Source of the DNA: SIG299 sp045531895
Lineage (GTDB): Bacteria > Bacillota > Clostridia > Lachnospirales > Lachnospiraceae
Assembly: GCA_045531895.1 (NCBI GenBank)
Contig: JAZSEW010000026.1
Coordinates: 1 to 64,000, forward strand
Length of the DNA: 64,000 bases
Direction: 5' to 3'
The notes under the pieces are model-generated. The model saw only the letters and a program-made list of their open reading frames with translations, ran no database searches and was not told where the DNA came from. The position numbers were made by a program, and so were the translations under genes. Shown here in pieces: positions 7,741 through 15,906 of this stretch (positions are counted from its first letter, which is position 1; every line of letters begins with the position of its first letter).

Positions 7741-9108
7741 ATGAAAACTCCAATTGCTGATTTTGTAACTAAATATGCGGATTCTGATGTGGCGCGGTTT
7801 CACATGCCGGGACATAAGGGACAGAACTTCCTTGGCTGTGAGGCATTGGATATTACGGAGATTTCCGGAGCAGATGCCCTGTATGAGGCTTCCGGAATTA
7901 TTGCAGAGAGTGAAGCAAATGCCACAGAATTGTTTGGCACCGGACGTACGCTGTATTCTACAGAAGGTTCCAGTCAATGTGTGCGGGCAATGTTGGAACT
8001 GGCTAGACGGTGGTGGATACAGAGGAACGAGAAAGGCAATGCGTCACGTCCTGTTGCTGTGGCGGCAAGAAATGCCCACAAAGCTTTTTTATATGCAGCA
8101 ATTTTACTGGACTTTGATGTGGTTTGGCTGTGGCCGGAGGAAGAAAAAGCTTCTCTGTGCAGTTGTGTGGTAACACCATCGACGTTGGAACGGGTGCTGT
8201 CAGAGCAGGGAAATAAGGTGGCAGCAGTGTACCTTACCAGTCCGAATTATTTAGGTGGTATGGCAGATATTTCCGCGCTGGCAAAGGTATGCCATCAGCA
8301 TAATACGCTCTTGCTTGTGGATAATGCCCACGGGGCATACCTGCATTTTCTGGAAAACTCCCTGCATCCGATGGATTTGGGTGCGGATATGTGTTGTGAC
8401 TCTGCTCATAAAACATTGCCGGTACTGACAGGAGGTGCATATCTGCATATCAGTAGGAGTGCACCGGAAAAACTGGCAGAATGGAGTAAGGGTGCCATGG
8501 AACTGTTTGGCTCCACCAGTCCTTCCTATTTGATTTTGCAATCCTTAGACTTATGCAACCGGTATTTGTCGGAAGGTTATCGGGAGCGGTTGAAGGAGAC
8601 TTGTGAGGTACTGAAGAATTGCAGACGCCGTCTGAAAGAAAATGGCTGGCAGATGGAGGAAACGGACCCGCTGCGACTGACGATAAAAGTACCTTGTGGG
8701 ATGACTGGTGGAAAACTGGCAGAACAGTTAAGAAGCAGCTACATGGAGTGCGAATATGCGGACGAAGATTATCTGGTTTTGATGGTAACATCGGAAAATG
8801 CAGATGCGGATTTTGAACGTTTGATAACAACACTGGGAAAGGATAAATTAAATCCTGATATAATAAATGCAAAGAGAAAAGTGAAGCTGGCAGTAAATGC
8901 GGAACGAGTGATGAGTGCTCGGGATGCATATTTTTCTAATGGAGAGATTGTGCCGGTAGAAAATGCTCTGGGTAGAATCTGCCGCATGCCAACAGCAACC
9001 TGTCCGCCGGCAATCCCTATTGTGGTGCCGGGAGAACGCATTGATGAGTTGGCAGTGCAAAGTTTTTTGTATTATGGAATTGCTCAAATAGAAGTGGTAC
9101 AAGAATAA
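7741..9108 (+). CDS. PLP-dependent Orn/Lys/Arg decarboxylase-family protein
   Basis: 455 residues of the fold-I PLP family used by ornithine/lysine/arginine decarboxylases. Visible: N-terminal FHMPGHKGQ, the substrate region YSTEGSSQ, the Asp before the cofactor (VDNAHGAY) and the Schiff-base lysine in DSAHKTLPVLTGG. It is short compared with E. coli inducible decarboxylases (about 700) but typical for the gram-positive SpeA/YaaO branch. Its ATG follows the scfB stop directly (TAAATG), so translation is likely coupled. Substrate cannot be assigned from sequence; arginine or lysine is plausible. The pairing with the SCIFF locus may be only operon sharing. Confidence 0.88.
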   Translation: MKTPIADFVTKYADSDVARFHMPGHKGQNFLGCEALDITEISGADALYEASGIIAESEANATELFGTGRTLYSTEGSSQCVRAMLELARRWWIQRNEKGNASRPVAVAARNAHKAFLYAAILLDFDVVWLWPEEEKASLCSCVVTPSTLERVLSEQGNKVAAVYLTSPNYLGGMADISALAKVCHQHNTLLLVDNAHGAYLHFLENSLHPMDLGADMCCDSAHKTLPVLTGGAYLHISRSAPEKLAEWSKGAMELFGSTSPSYLILQSLDLCNRYLSEGYRERLKETCEVLKNCRRRLKENGWQMEETDPLRLTIKVPCGMTGGKLAEQLRSSYMECEYADEDYLVLMVTSENADADFERLITTLGKDKLNPDIINAKRKVKLAVNAERVMSARDAYFSNGEIVPVENALGRICRMPTATCPPAIPIVVPGERIDELAVQSFLYYGIAQIEVVQE

Positions 9109-9149
9109 AGGATGCTGAAAAGCACAGTGTATAGAGTGGAGGCTAAACG

Positions 9150-9713
9150 ATGGCGAAGGTAACTTTTAAACCGGGAAATATGCTGTATCCCCTTCCGGCA
9201 GTGATGGTAAGCTGCCAGAGACCGGGAGAAAAACCGAATATTATTACAATTGCCTGGGTGGCAACGGTGTGCACCAATCCGCCGATGCTGACGGTGTCTA
9301 TCCGCCCGGAACGGTATTCCTATAATATTATCAAGGAAACCGGAGAGTTTGTAGTGAATCTCACCACGAAAGAGTTGGCGTATGCCACAGATTATTGTGG
9401 GGTAAAGTCCGGTCGTGACGTAGATAAATTTAAGGAAGCAAAACTGACTCCGCAGACATCAAATGTGGTGGCCGCTCCGGGCATTGCGGAAAGCCCCGTA
9501 AACATTGAGTGCAAGGTAGTAGAAGTAAAGGAACTGGGCAGTCATGCCATGTTTCTGGCAGAGGTAGTCAGTGTTCAGGTAGATGATTCCTACATGGATG
9601 AAACAGGAAAGTTTCATTTGAATGATACCGGATTGATGGCGTATTCCCATGGAACTTACAAGGAACTTGGGGCAGATATCGGAACTTTTGGATATTCCGT
9701 GAAGAAAAAATAG
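9150..9713 (+). CDS. Flavin reductase-like FMN-binding protein
   Basis: 187 residues matching the flavin reductase-like split-barrel family: NIITIAWVATVCTNPPMLTVSI is spread over residues 30-51, and the C-terminal half has the typical ECKVVEVKELGSHAMFLAEV region with a metal/FMN-facing motif. These proteins bind FMN and reduce flavin or act as flavoredoxins. GGAGG is 9 bases upstream of the ATG. It sits alone with a GNAT gene behind it, so pathway context is weak. Confidence 0.88.
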   Translation: MAKVTFKPGNMLYPLPAVMVSCQRPGEKPNIITIAWVATVCTNPPMLTVSIRPERYSYNIIKETGEFVVNLTTKELAYATDYCGVKSGRDVDKFKEAKLTPQTSNVVAAPGIAESPVNIECKVVEVKELGSHAMFLAEVVSVQVDDSYMDETGKFHLNDTGLMAYSHGTYKELGADIGTFGYSVKKK

Positions 9714-9762
9714 ATTGGAAGTATAAGGGACAAGTACAAAGGTGCGGAAAGAAGGGAAGAAT

Positions 9763-10233
9763 ATGCTGATTCGCAGAGCAGAGAAGAAGGATATGCCGGG
9801 TATTAACAACCTGCTTCGTCAGGTGTTGATGGTGCATCATAATGGCAGACCGGATTTGTTTAAGGCAAATGCCAAGAAGTATACCGATGAACAGTTGGCG
9901 GAGCTGATAAAAGATGATAAGAAGCCAATTTTTGTCTGTGTGGATGAGGAAGAAAATGTGCTCGGCTATGCATTTTGTGTATGGCAGCAGCATGTAAATA
10001 ATGAGATTCTGACGGACATTAAGACACTGTACATTGATGACTTGTGTGTAGATGAGAAACGTAGAGGACAGCATATTGGAAAGAGCTTGTATGAATATGT
10101 ACTTGCCTATGCAAAAGAAAACGGTTTTTACAACGTGACCTTAAATGTGTGGTCTTTAAATGAAAGTGCCAAGAAATTTTATGAAGCCTGTGGACTGGTG
10201 CCGCAAAAGGTTGGTATGGAGAAAATATTGTAA
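9763..10233 (+). CDS. GNAT family N-acetyltransferase
   Basis: 156 residues with the GNAT fold: MLIRRAEKKDMPGINNLL at the N-terminus, the acetyl-CoA loop DDLCVDEKRRGQHIGKSLYEY (R/Q-x-x-G-x-G/A, about residues 92-108) and a C-terminal LNVWSLNESAKKFYEACGL. It transfers acetyl groups from acetyl-CoA to an amine, target unknown. The ATG at 9763 follows GAAGGGAAG; an in-frame GTG lies 21 bases upstream but has no ribosome site. A strong hairpin follows its stop. Confidence 0.85.
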   Translation: MLIRRAEKKDMPGINNLLRQVLMVHHNGRPDLFKANAKKYTDEQLAELIKDDKKPIFVCVDEEENVLGYAFCVWQQHVNNEILTDIKTLYIDDLCVDEKRRGQHIGKSLYEYVLAYAKENGFYNVTLNVWSLNESAKKFYEACGLVPQKVGMEKIL

Positions 10234-10239
10234 AAAAGG

Positions 10240-10269
10240 AAGGGAGAATCTGAACTGCAGATTCTCCCT
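10240..10269. terminator. Bidirectional terminator between convergent genes
   Basis: AGGGAGAATCTG pairs perfectly with CAGATTCTCCCT around five bases. It sits between the plus-strand GNAT gene and the minus-strand zinc-ribbon gene, with A-rich sequence on one side and CTTGTGTTT on the other. Confidence 0.85.
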
Positions 10270-10276
10270 CTTGTGT

Positions 10277-11221
10277 TTATTCAGCAATAGATTTATGGAA
10301 AGGATCATAAAATGGTTCATTTATACTGCTGTCAGGGTCAATTTCGTGCTCTGAACCGTTATAGGTAATCAGAAAATCCTGTGGTGGTCTTACATTTCCT
10401 TCGTAGTTAAAGATGAAAATTAATTGTTCATCCTCTGTTTCGTCGCAGGTAATATCCAGTGCCAGATAATCTTTTTTGTTGAAAAAACCTTTGGTTTCTG
10501 TATCGTAGGAGACATCTTGATATCCGCTGGCACCCGGAATGTAAATTAAATACTGATATTTATAGAAATCTTCCGGAGTATCAGCTTCATATACAAAAAT
10601 ATGATATGGTTGCCCGTATAGCGGAGCAGAGTGGGTTTCGAACCAGTCCGTGAACAGTTCCTGCTCGGCTTCGGTTTTATCTTCCATAAATTCGTCCATG
10701 GACAGGGTGGTAATACTGGAAGAGGAGTAGCCGGACATTCCGTTAAAACTATATGGTATTATAGCAAAAATTATCAGCAACAGAATAATGATGATTGGGA
10801 TGACCAGAATAGCAATCAGAATTTTTCCCAATGTTTTATCCTTTTTACGTACCGGAGTAGCTACTTCTTCGGTAAAATCCAGTGGTGTTCCGCAGTGTGG
10901 ACACACCTGCCAGGTTGGCTGTACCGGAGTGGCACAGGAAGGACAGGTAGGGCGGAGTTTAGTTCGGCAGGTTGGGCAAACTACAAAGGATTCCTCTATC
11001 GGAGTGTCGCACTTTGGACATCTTAAGTCCGAATAGTTGTTGCGCACTAACAGATAGATAATCAGTCCCAAAAGAGATGGGGTCAAAAGGGCAATCAACA
11101 TCCAGAGAACCGCGTTCATGCCACGTTTGCCGGCATCACGGTATACATAGATGGCAATCATAATAGGAATGCCTAAAATAAGTGGAATCAGGATAAGAAG
11201 AAAAATAATACTTACGCTCAT
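10277..11221 (-). CDS. Membrane zinc-ribbon protein in ECF sigma operon
   Basis: 314 residues. Two N-terminal membrane segments (about 1-25 and 38-60), then four CxxC pairs forming double zinc ribbons (CPKC, CPTC, CPSC, CPHC, residues 68-115), a third membrane segment around 130-155 and an extracytoplasmic C-terminal domain of about 155 residues with no family I recognise. AGGAGG precedes the ATG. It is the last gene of a three-gene operon with an ECF sigma factor and a small membrane protein, so it may sense a surface stress and pass it to the sigma factor; that is inference. Confidence 0.8.
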   Translation of the reverse strand: MSVSIIFLLILIPLILGIPIMIAIYVYRDAGKRGMNAVLWMLIALLTPSLLGLIIYLLVRNNYSDLRCPKCDTPIEESFVVCPTCRTKLRPTCPSCATPVQPTWQVCPHCGTPLDFTEEVATPVRKKDKTLGKILIAILVIPIIIILLLIIFAIIPYSFNGMSGYSSSSITTLSMDEFMEDKTEAEQELFTDWFETHSAPLYGQPYHIFVYEADTPEDFYKYQYLIYIPGASGYQDVSYDTETKGFFNKKDYLALDITCDETEDEQLIFIFNYEGNVRPPQDFLITYNGSEHEIDPDSSINEPFYDPFHKSIAE

Positions 11222-11254
11222 AAAAACCTCCTATATGTTTATTTGTTTGAAAAA

Positions 11255-11542
11255 TCAGGCTTGATGCAATGCACGCTTGCCGGTGTCAGAGTGTATTAAA
11301 ATCGCAATTACTGTACCGCCGGTGGCAGAAAGGATAACGTAAGCAACACAGACGGCAGCCAGCAGGAGTGAATAGTCGGTTAAAAGAAAGGCAGCTATCA
11401 GTACAACCAACTGAGTTAAGATGCCTGCAACGGTAGCCATTGTGGTCTGGCGGCGAAGCTGTCGTTTTTCAAGTTCTGCCCGCAGCATGGATTCATTTAA
11501 TACAGGTGGATTATTTTCTTCAAAATTGTATATTTGCTTCAT
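11255..11542 (-). CDS. Small membrane protein, possible anti-sigma factor
   Basis: 95 residues. A soluble N-terminal part of about 30 residues (with MLRAELEKRQLRRQ) is followed by two membrane segments (about 33-58 and 60-85). Its start overlaps the end of the ECF sigma gene by 23 bases and AAAGGAGG lies 9 bases ahead. Position and layout suggest an anti-sigma factor, cytoplasmic helix plus membrane anchor, but no anti-sigma motif (e.g. HxxxCxxC zinc) is seen. Confidence 0.75.
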   Translation of the reverse strand: MKQIYNFEENNPPVLNESMLRAELEKRQLRRQTTMATVAGILTQLVVLIAAFLLTDYSLLLAAVCVAYVILSATGGTVIAILIHSDTGKRALHQA

Positions 11543-12017
11543 CTGCCAGAACCTCCTTTAATAGTTTCTTTGCTTTGTTTAATCTGGATTTAACTGTTCC
11601 TGGTGGAATGCCTAAGACTTTTGCAGTTGTGTTAATGTCCATATCCCGGAAGTAAAACAAAATTACAGTAAGTCGAAGCTTTTCCGGTAAATGGTCAATG
11701 GCGGTGTAAAGAGAGGAATAATCCTTTCCTTCCGGCGCTGGGATGGAATTTAGAGTATCCTCCTTTTCTTCTGTAGTGGTGAAGGAATTAAAGACAGGGC
11801 TTTTGGCAATGCGCCGTAAAGTGTTACGGTAGGTGTTGACACAAATGGTAGTAAGCCATGGCTCAAATTCTTTTTCCGGATGATACTTGGAAATGTTTTT
11901 CACAACTTTTAACCAGGTTTCCTGATATAAATCCTCGGCTTCATAGGAGTTTACACAGAGAAAGGTACAAAGTCCGTATAAGCGTTTGCCGTAGTCACGG
12001 ATATATTGGTCTATCAT
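11520..12017 (-). CDS. ECF-type RNA polymerase sigma factor
   Basis: 165 residues, sigma-70 family group 4. Region 2 is in residues 5-70 (YEAEDLYQETWLKV contains the core-binding DLxQETxLK signature) and region 4 about 105-160 (LPEKLRLTVILFYFRDMDI, AKVLGIPPGTVKSRLNKAKKLL, the -35-reading helix-turn-helix). It is the first gene of the operon with two membrane proteins. A start at 12017 has AAGGAGAG upstream on the minus strand. It probably autoregulates from a promoter in 12018-12180, where a TATAAT-like stretch is seen, but an ECF-type promoter could not be fixed. Confidence 0.92.
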   Translation of the reverse strand: MIDQYIRDYGKRLYGLCTFLCVNSYEAEDLYQETWLKVVKNISKYHPEKEFEPWLTTICVNTYRNTLRRIAKSPVFNSFTTTEEKEDTLNSIPAPEGKDYSSLYTAIDHLPEKLRLTVILFYFRDMDINTTAKVLGIPPGTVKSRLNKAKKLLKEVLADEANIQF

Positions 12018-12183
12018 CCCTGTAATCTCTCCTTTCTTTGCCTTTCATTAACAGATACAATCGATATGTTCAAAAAGTTCATTTTTTCTTTATAAATTTT
12101 TCTTTCTATAGTATTATAATAATAACCGGGTGGCTGGTAAAGAAAAAAGTTCGGCAAAAGTCACGCGGGAAGGAGAAGTTGAG

Positions 12184-12972
12184 ATGGGAAACAAGAGAAG
12201 AAATATCGTTTTTGCTTTACCGCGAGTCGTTTTGATGGTGGTGGCAGTGATTTGCTTTGCATGGTTTGCTATTCCGCTTTCGCTGTCTGTGAGTTTGAAC
12301 CTCGGAAATATGACCGGACTGGCTGTTGCGGTCTTGTTATTTTTATATGGACTGCTGATGCCCCGGGTAAATCGTATGATGGCAAAGTGGCGTGTACATA
12401 AAATGCTGCGGTGGCTTTATCGTGGGATTCTTGGTATACTGGCGTTGATTGTGATTTTTGTAGTAGTGGAGTCTGCCTGTATGCTTCATGCGGCAGGTAA
12501 AAAGCCGGAGCCGGGGGCAACGGTTGTAGTTCTGGGCTGTCGTGTCTATGGGGAGAGAGCCAGTCTTTCCATGGTAGAACGTCTGGAGGCAGCTTATGAA
12601 TATCTGGTAGAGCATAAGGATTCGGTTTGCGTGTTGTCCGGTGGACAGGGGGATGGTGAAAATATCACAGAAGCAGAGTGCATGTACCGATACCTGGTAA
12701 ATAAGGGGATTGATGCATCACGGTTGTATAAAGAGGAAGCCTCCACAACAACCAGAGAGAACCTGCAGTTTTCAAAACAGTTAATTGAGACAGAAAGGCT
12801 GAATCCGGTGATTGCCATTGCTACCAGTGAGTATCATGAATACCGGGCAGGACTGATTGCAGACAGTCTTGGAATTAAGTATGCGGCAGTGCCGGGAAAA
12901 ACCGCTATTTGGCTGTTTCCTACTTATTATGTGAGGGAGCTGTACGCAATTTTGTATGAGTGGATATTTTAG
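12184..12972 (+). CDS. YdcF-like DUF218 membrane protein
   Basis: 262 residues. Three to four N-terminal membrane segments (about 10-30, 38-60 and 85-110) precede a DUF218 domain that holds VVVLGCRVYGERAS, the Ser/Gly loop VLSGGQGDGENITEA and STTTRENLQFSK. DUF218 proteins (YdcF, SanA, ElyC) are linked to envelope or lipid-carrier homeostasis and vancomycin-type sensitivity in other bacteria; the reaction is unsettled. The ATG at 12184 is preferred since AAGGAGAAG precedes it; a GTG 54 bases earlier has no clear ribosome site. It is 10 bases ahead of a Nudix gene. Confidence 0.88.
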   Translation: MGNKRRNIVFALPRVVLMVVAVICFAWFAIPLSLSVSLNLGNMTGLAVAVLLFLYGLLMPRVNRMMAKWRVHKMLRWLYRGILGILALIVIFVVVESACMLHAAGKKPEPGATVVVLGCRVYGERASLSMVERLEAAYEYLVEHKDSVCVLSGGQGDGENITEAECMYRYLVNKGIDASRLYKEEASTTTRENLQFSKQLIETERLNPVIAIATSEYHEYRAGLIADSLGIKYAAVPGKTAIWLFPTYYVRELYAILYEWIF

Positions 12973-12982
12973 GAGGATTGTT

Positions 12983-13432
12983 ATGGCAAGAACAGAACAG
13001 GTGGAATTAACCTGCCTTTGTATGATTTACAAAGACGATATGATTTTATTACAAAACAGGGTGAAAAAGGACTGGCAGGGCTATACGTTACCGGGCGGTC
13101 ACATTGAGCCTGGGGAATCTTTTGTGGATGCGGTGATTCGTGAAATGAAGGAAGAAACCGGTTTGGATATTCAACATCCAAAGCTTTGCGGTATAAAGCA
13201 GTTTCCAATTGATGGAGGCCGATATCTGGTAGTATTGTTTAAAACAGATGAATTTTCCGGGGAACTGGTATCTTCTGAGGAAGGACAGATGGAGTGGATT
13301 CGCCGGAGTGAAATGGACAAGGTCAATCTGGTGAGTGATTTACCGGAACTTTTACAGGTGATGGAAGACGATACCTTGACGGAATTCCAGTATGTGATAG
13401 AAGATGAGGAATGGAAAGTTGTATTGAAATAA
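12983..13432 (+). CDS. Nudix hydrolase (MutT-like)
   Basis: 149 residues with a complete Nudix box: GHIEPGESFVDAVIREMKEE followed by TGL, matching G-x5-E-x7-REUxEExGU, the metal-binding helix that splits nucleoside diphosphates linked to another moiety. MutT-like sanitation of oxidised nucleotides is the usual annotation, but substrate cannot be told. AGGAGG lies six bases before the ATG at 12983. It is the second gene after the DUF218 gene. Confidence 0.92.
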   Translation: MARTEQVELTCLCMIYKDDMILLQNRVKKDWQGYTLPGGHIEPGESFVDAVIREMKEETGLDIQHPKLCGIKQFPIDGGRYLVVLFKTDEFSGELVSSEEGQMEWIRRSEMDKVNLVSDLPELLQVMEDDTLTEFQYVIEDEEWKVVLK

Positions 13433-13460
13433 CAGAGTGTAGTTGGAAAGAGGAATTGTA

Positions 13461-13856
13461 GTGCAGAAACTATCAAATTTACAGAAAAAAAGAGTGTTTT
13501 ACTTAATTGTAGCCATCAGTGTTTTTATGGTAGAACTTTTCATTGCCCTGTTTGTGAGGGACAGATTTATTCGCCCTTATGTGGGTGATATGCTGGTTGT
13601 GATTTTGATATATACTTTTCTTCGCGTGATTTTTCCGGAGAAGCCACGCTTATTGCCGCTGTATGTATTTTTGTTTGCAGCCGCGGTAGAAGGCATGCAG
13701 GCAATCAATATTGTAGAATTATTGGGACTGCAGGACAGTCGTTTTTTCAGTGTGCTAATTGGGACAACCTTTGACTGGAAGGATATTGCCTGTTATGCGG
13801 TGGGCTGTGTCTTACTGGGATTGTGGGAATATTGGCTATGGAAAAGGGGAAACTAG
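13461..13856 (+). CDS. DUF2809-like membrane protein
   Basis: 131 residues. Four membrane segments with the family signature: FIRPYVGDMLVVILIY (R-P-x-x-GD), an AAAVEGMQ segment and GTTFDWKDIACYAVG near the C-terminus. DUF2809 proteins are of unknown function. I chose the GTG at 13461 as start because AGAGGA sits 7 bases ahead; the longer TTG start at 13443 lacks such a site. Confidence 0.8.
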   Translation: MQKLSNLQKKRVFYLIVAISVFMVELFIALFVRDRFIRPYVGDMLVVILIYTFLRVIFPEKPRLLPLYVFLFAAAVEGMQAINIVELLGLQDSRFFSVLIGTTFDWKDIACYAVGCVLLGLWEYWLWKRGN

Positions 13857-13977
13857 CGTTTTTCGCTACCTGCCACAACTTCAGCGTAATTGTTTTTGAC
13901 GGAGTTCCTTGTTAAACTTTCAATGTAAACAAAAGAAAAGCAGTGCGCACTTGCTTCGCAAAACAAGGAGGATTAAA

Positions 13978-14007
13978 ATGGAATTAACCGCTGTATTAAG
14001 AAGTTGA
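13978..14007 (+). other. Nine-codon ORF with ideal ribosome site (leader peptide or gene remnant)
   Basis: AAGGAGG-attaaa-ATG, then nine codons (MELTAVLRS) and TGA. A terminator hairpin begins 17 bases after the stop. No gene larger than this is supported in 13857-14158. It may be a leader peptide of an attenuator or the start of a gene whose body was deleted. Confidence 0.45.
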
Positions 14008-14023
14008 TGGAAAAATAATAGGA

Positions 14024-14074
14024 AAAAAAGGGTAAGCAACAGAGGTTAGCAGGTCTGCTGTTTATCCTTTTTAG
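14024..14074 (+). terminator. Intrinsic terminator before the amidohydrolase gene
   Basis: AAAAAGGGTAAGCAACAGA pairs with TCTGCTGTTTATCCTTTTT (mostly Watson-Crick plus G-U), loop of about 9 bases, and the T-run on the 3' side. It is placed right after the nine-codon ORF. Confidence 0.8.
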
Positions 14075-14100
14075 TTTTAGAGAAAAAGCAAGCGTTTTTA

Positions 14101-14129
14101 TTGCTAAGTAGATAGAGATTAGGTATAAT
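14101..14129 (+). promoter_or_regulatory. Promoter of the amidohydrolase gene
   Basis: TTGCTA (14101-14106), 17-base spacer, perfect TATAAT (14124-14129), 30 bases before the ATG at 14159. Confidence 0.75.
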
Positions 14130-14158
14130 ATGTAATATGAAATCATTGGAGGTATTCT

Positions 14159-14998
14159 ATGATAATTGATACCCATGTGCATATCGGAGGAGAAAAGATT
14201 GGCTTTGATATGACCGAAGAAAAAGTACTTTCTGCAATAGAAAAATATAATATTGATTTAACAATTGTTTCAAACGGAGATGCGGTGGAAGTGGATCATG
14301 AGCAAAAGCTTTTGCCCGGAGAATACCATGTTTCTCAAGAAGATGCCCTGCGCCGGGTACTTGGATTTGCAAGAAAGTATCCCGAAAAAATCCGTGTCGG
14401 TGTCTGGGTAAAACCTTTGACGGAAACAGTGACAGAAGAACTTAAGCAGTTGATTGCTGACAACCGGGATATTATCTGCGCATTAAAGCTACACCCATTC
14501 CATTCCAAGGTTTCCCCGGTGGACAAGCGGACATTGCCTTATCTGGAACTGGCAAATCAATATAAGCTGACAGTGGTTTCCCACACGGGAACCGGACCGG
14601 AGGATTCCCCGGTGCATGTATACGAAGCGGCAAAGCTGTTCCCCGAAATACCGTTCGTGATGGTTCACATGGGGCTTGGTTTGGATAATAAAGAAGCATT
14701 GGAGCTGCTTGGCAAGGCAGATAATTTATACGGTGACACGGCATGGGTACCAATGGAAACGACGATAGAGGCAATTCGTCGCTACGGAAGTAAAAAGATG
14801 CTGTTTGGCAGCGACATGCCCATTGATGGTGTGGATACGTACCTTTGCAATCCGAAAGGCGAGCGTTCCCTGTATCAGGACTATTTTCATGTACTGCCTG
14901 AAAAAATCAGTAAAGAAGCTTATGAGGATTTAATGTGGAGAAATGCTTTGAAAGTATTTAACTTAAATCATGATTTGATATATGACGTTGTGAAATGA
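14159..14998 (+). CDS. Amidohydrolase-superfamily (TIM barrel) metal hydrolase
   Basis: 279 residues. The start (MIIDTHVHIGG) has the HxH metal motif of the amidohydrolase superfamily, followed by ALKLHPFHS, VVSHTGTGPE, VMVHMG and the late Asp GSDMPIDG. This is the Amidohydro_2 (2-amino-3-carboxymuconate semialdehyde decarboxylase-like) branch. It may hydrolyse or decarboxylate a small carboxylate; substrate unknown. TGGAGG lies 9 bases before the ATG. Confidence 0.88.
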   Translation: MIIDTHVHIGGEKIGFDMTEEKVLSAIEKYNIDLTIVSNGDAVEVDHEQKLLPGEYHVSQEDALRRVLGFARKYPEKIRVGVWVKPLTETVTEELKQLIADNRDIICALKLHPFHSKVSPVDKRTLPYLELANQYKLTVVSHTGTGPEDSPVHVYEAAKLFPEIPFVMVHMGLGLDNKEALELLGKADNLYGDTAWVPMETTIEAIRRYGSKKMLFGSDMPIDGVDTYLCNPKGERSLYQDYFHVLPEKISKEAYEDLMWRNALKVFNLNHDLIYDVVK

Positions 14999-15025
14999 GT
15001 ACACTACAGTGGAAGGAAAGAGAAC

Positions 15026-15454
15026 ATGGGAAAGATAGCAGTCAGTGCCTGCCTGCTTGGAGAAAACTGCAAGTACAGTGGTGGCAATAATAAAAACGAA
15101 ACAGTGCTTAAATTTATGGTGGGAAAAGAAGTTATTCCGGTCTGTCCGGAGGTGACGGGTGGTCTGCCGATTCCAAGAGTTCCGGTGGAACTGGTAAACG
15201 GTATAGCAATTAACCGGGACGGAGTCAATGTGGATAAGGAGTTCCGACTTGGTGTAGAGCGAATACTTAACAAGCTGGAAAATGAGGATGTGGAACTGGT
15301 GATTTTGCAGCCGAGAAGCCCGTCCTGTGGTACAAAGCAGATTTATGACGGTACTTTTACCAGAACATTGATTCCGGGGCAGGGGATGTTTGCAAAAGCA
15401 CTTATCGAGAAAGGATATAAGGTGGTGGAACCGGATGAACTTGAATATTTATAA
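15026..15454 (+). CDS. DUF523 protein (TudS-like Fe-S desulfurase)
   Basis: 142 residues of the DUF523 family. Conserved cysteines: SACLLGENCKYSGG at the N-terminus, VCPEVTGGL and SPSCG. The characterised member TudS uses a [4Fe-4S] cluster held by three such Cys to remove sulfur from 2-thiouracil; whether this homologue does so is inference. The stop of this gene overlaps the start of the next by 20 bases. AAGGAAAG is the likely ribosome site. Confidence 0.85.
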   Translation: MGKIAVSACLLGENCKYSGGNNKNETVLKFMVGKEVIPVCPEVTGGLPIPRVPVELVNGIAINRDGVNVDKEFRLGVERILNKLENEDVELVILQPRSPSCGTKQIYDGTFTRTLIPGQGMFAKALIEKGYKVVEPDELEYL

Positions 15455-15884
15455 AGCAGAAGAAAAGGATGCCCTTGTGGCTGCTGCATTGGCAATTCAG
15501 ATGTGGGAAGATAATGATTTAGAGGCTTTGGCAAGAGAATTTGTAGAAATCATTCATAGTCCCGAAGGTGTTATTTTTCTTGGAGAAATCGATGGGAAGA
15601 ACATAGGATTTGCCGAGTGTCAGCTGCGCCACGATTACGTGGAAGGAAAAGAAACCAGTCCGGTGGGTTATCTGGAAGGAATTTTTATTGAAGAAGAATA
15701 CCGGAAGAATGGCTATGCAAAGCAACTGCTTGCAGCTTGTGAAAACTGGGCACTGGAACAGGGATGCACAGAGTTTGCCAGTGATTGTGAACTGGATAAT
15801 ACAGAGAGCCTGAAGTTTCATTTGAGTCTGGGATTTGAGGAAGCGAATCGGGTGATTTGTTTTACAAAGTCATTGAATAAATAA
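15435..15884 (+). CDS. AAC(6')-like GNAT acetyltransferase
   Basis: 149 residues. Key features: FAECQLRHDYVEG, PVGYLEGIFIEEEYRKNGYA (acetyl-CoA-binding R/Q-x-x-G), ASDCELDNTESLKFHLSLGF. This is the pattern of chromosomal aminoglycoside 6'-N-acetyltransferases (AAC(6')-I type). Such core-gene homologues often have low or no drug activity. The start at 15435 lies inside the DUF523 gene, with GGTGG ahead; the two genes are thus probably co-translated. Confidence 0.82.
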   Translation: MNLNIYKAEEKDALVAAALAIQMWEDNDLEALAREFVEIIHSPEGVIFLGEIDGKNIGFAECQLRHDYVEGKETSPVGYLEGIFIEEEYRKNGYAKQLLAACENWALEQGCTEFASDCELDNTESLKFHLSLGFEEANRVICFTKSLNK

Positions 15885-15906
15885 GGGAAAATCGGAGGAA
15901 AATGAT

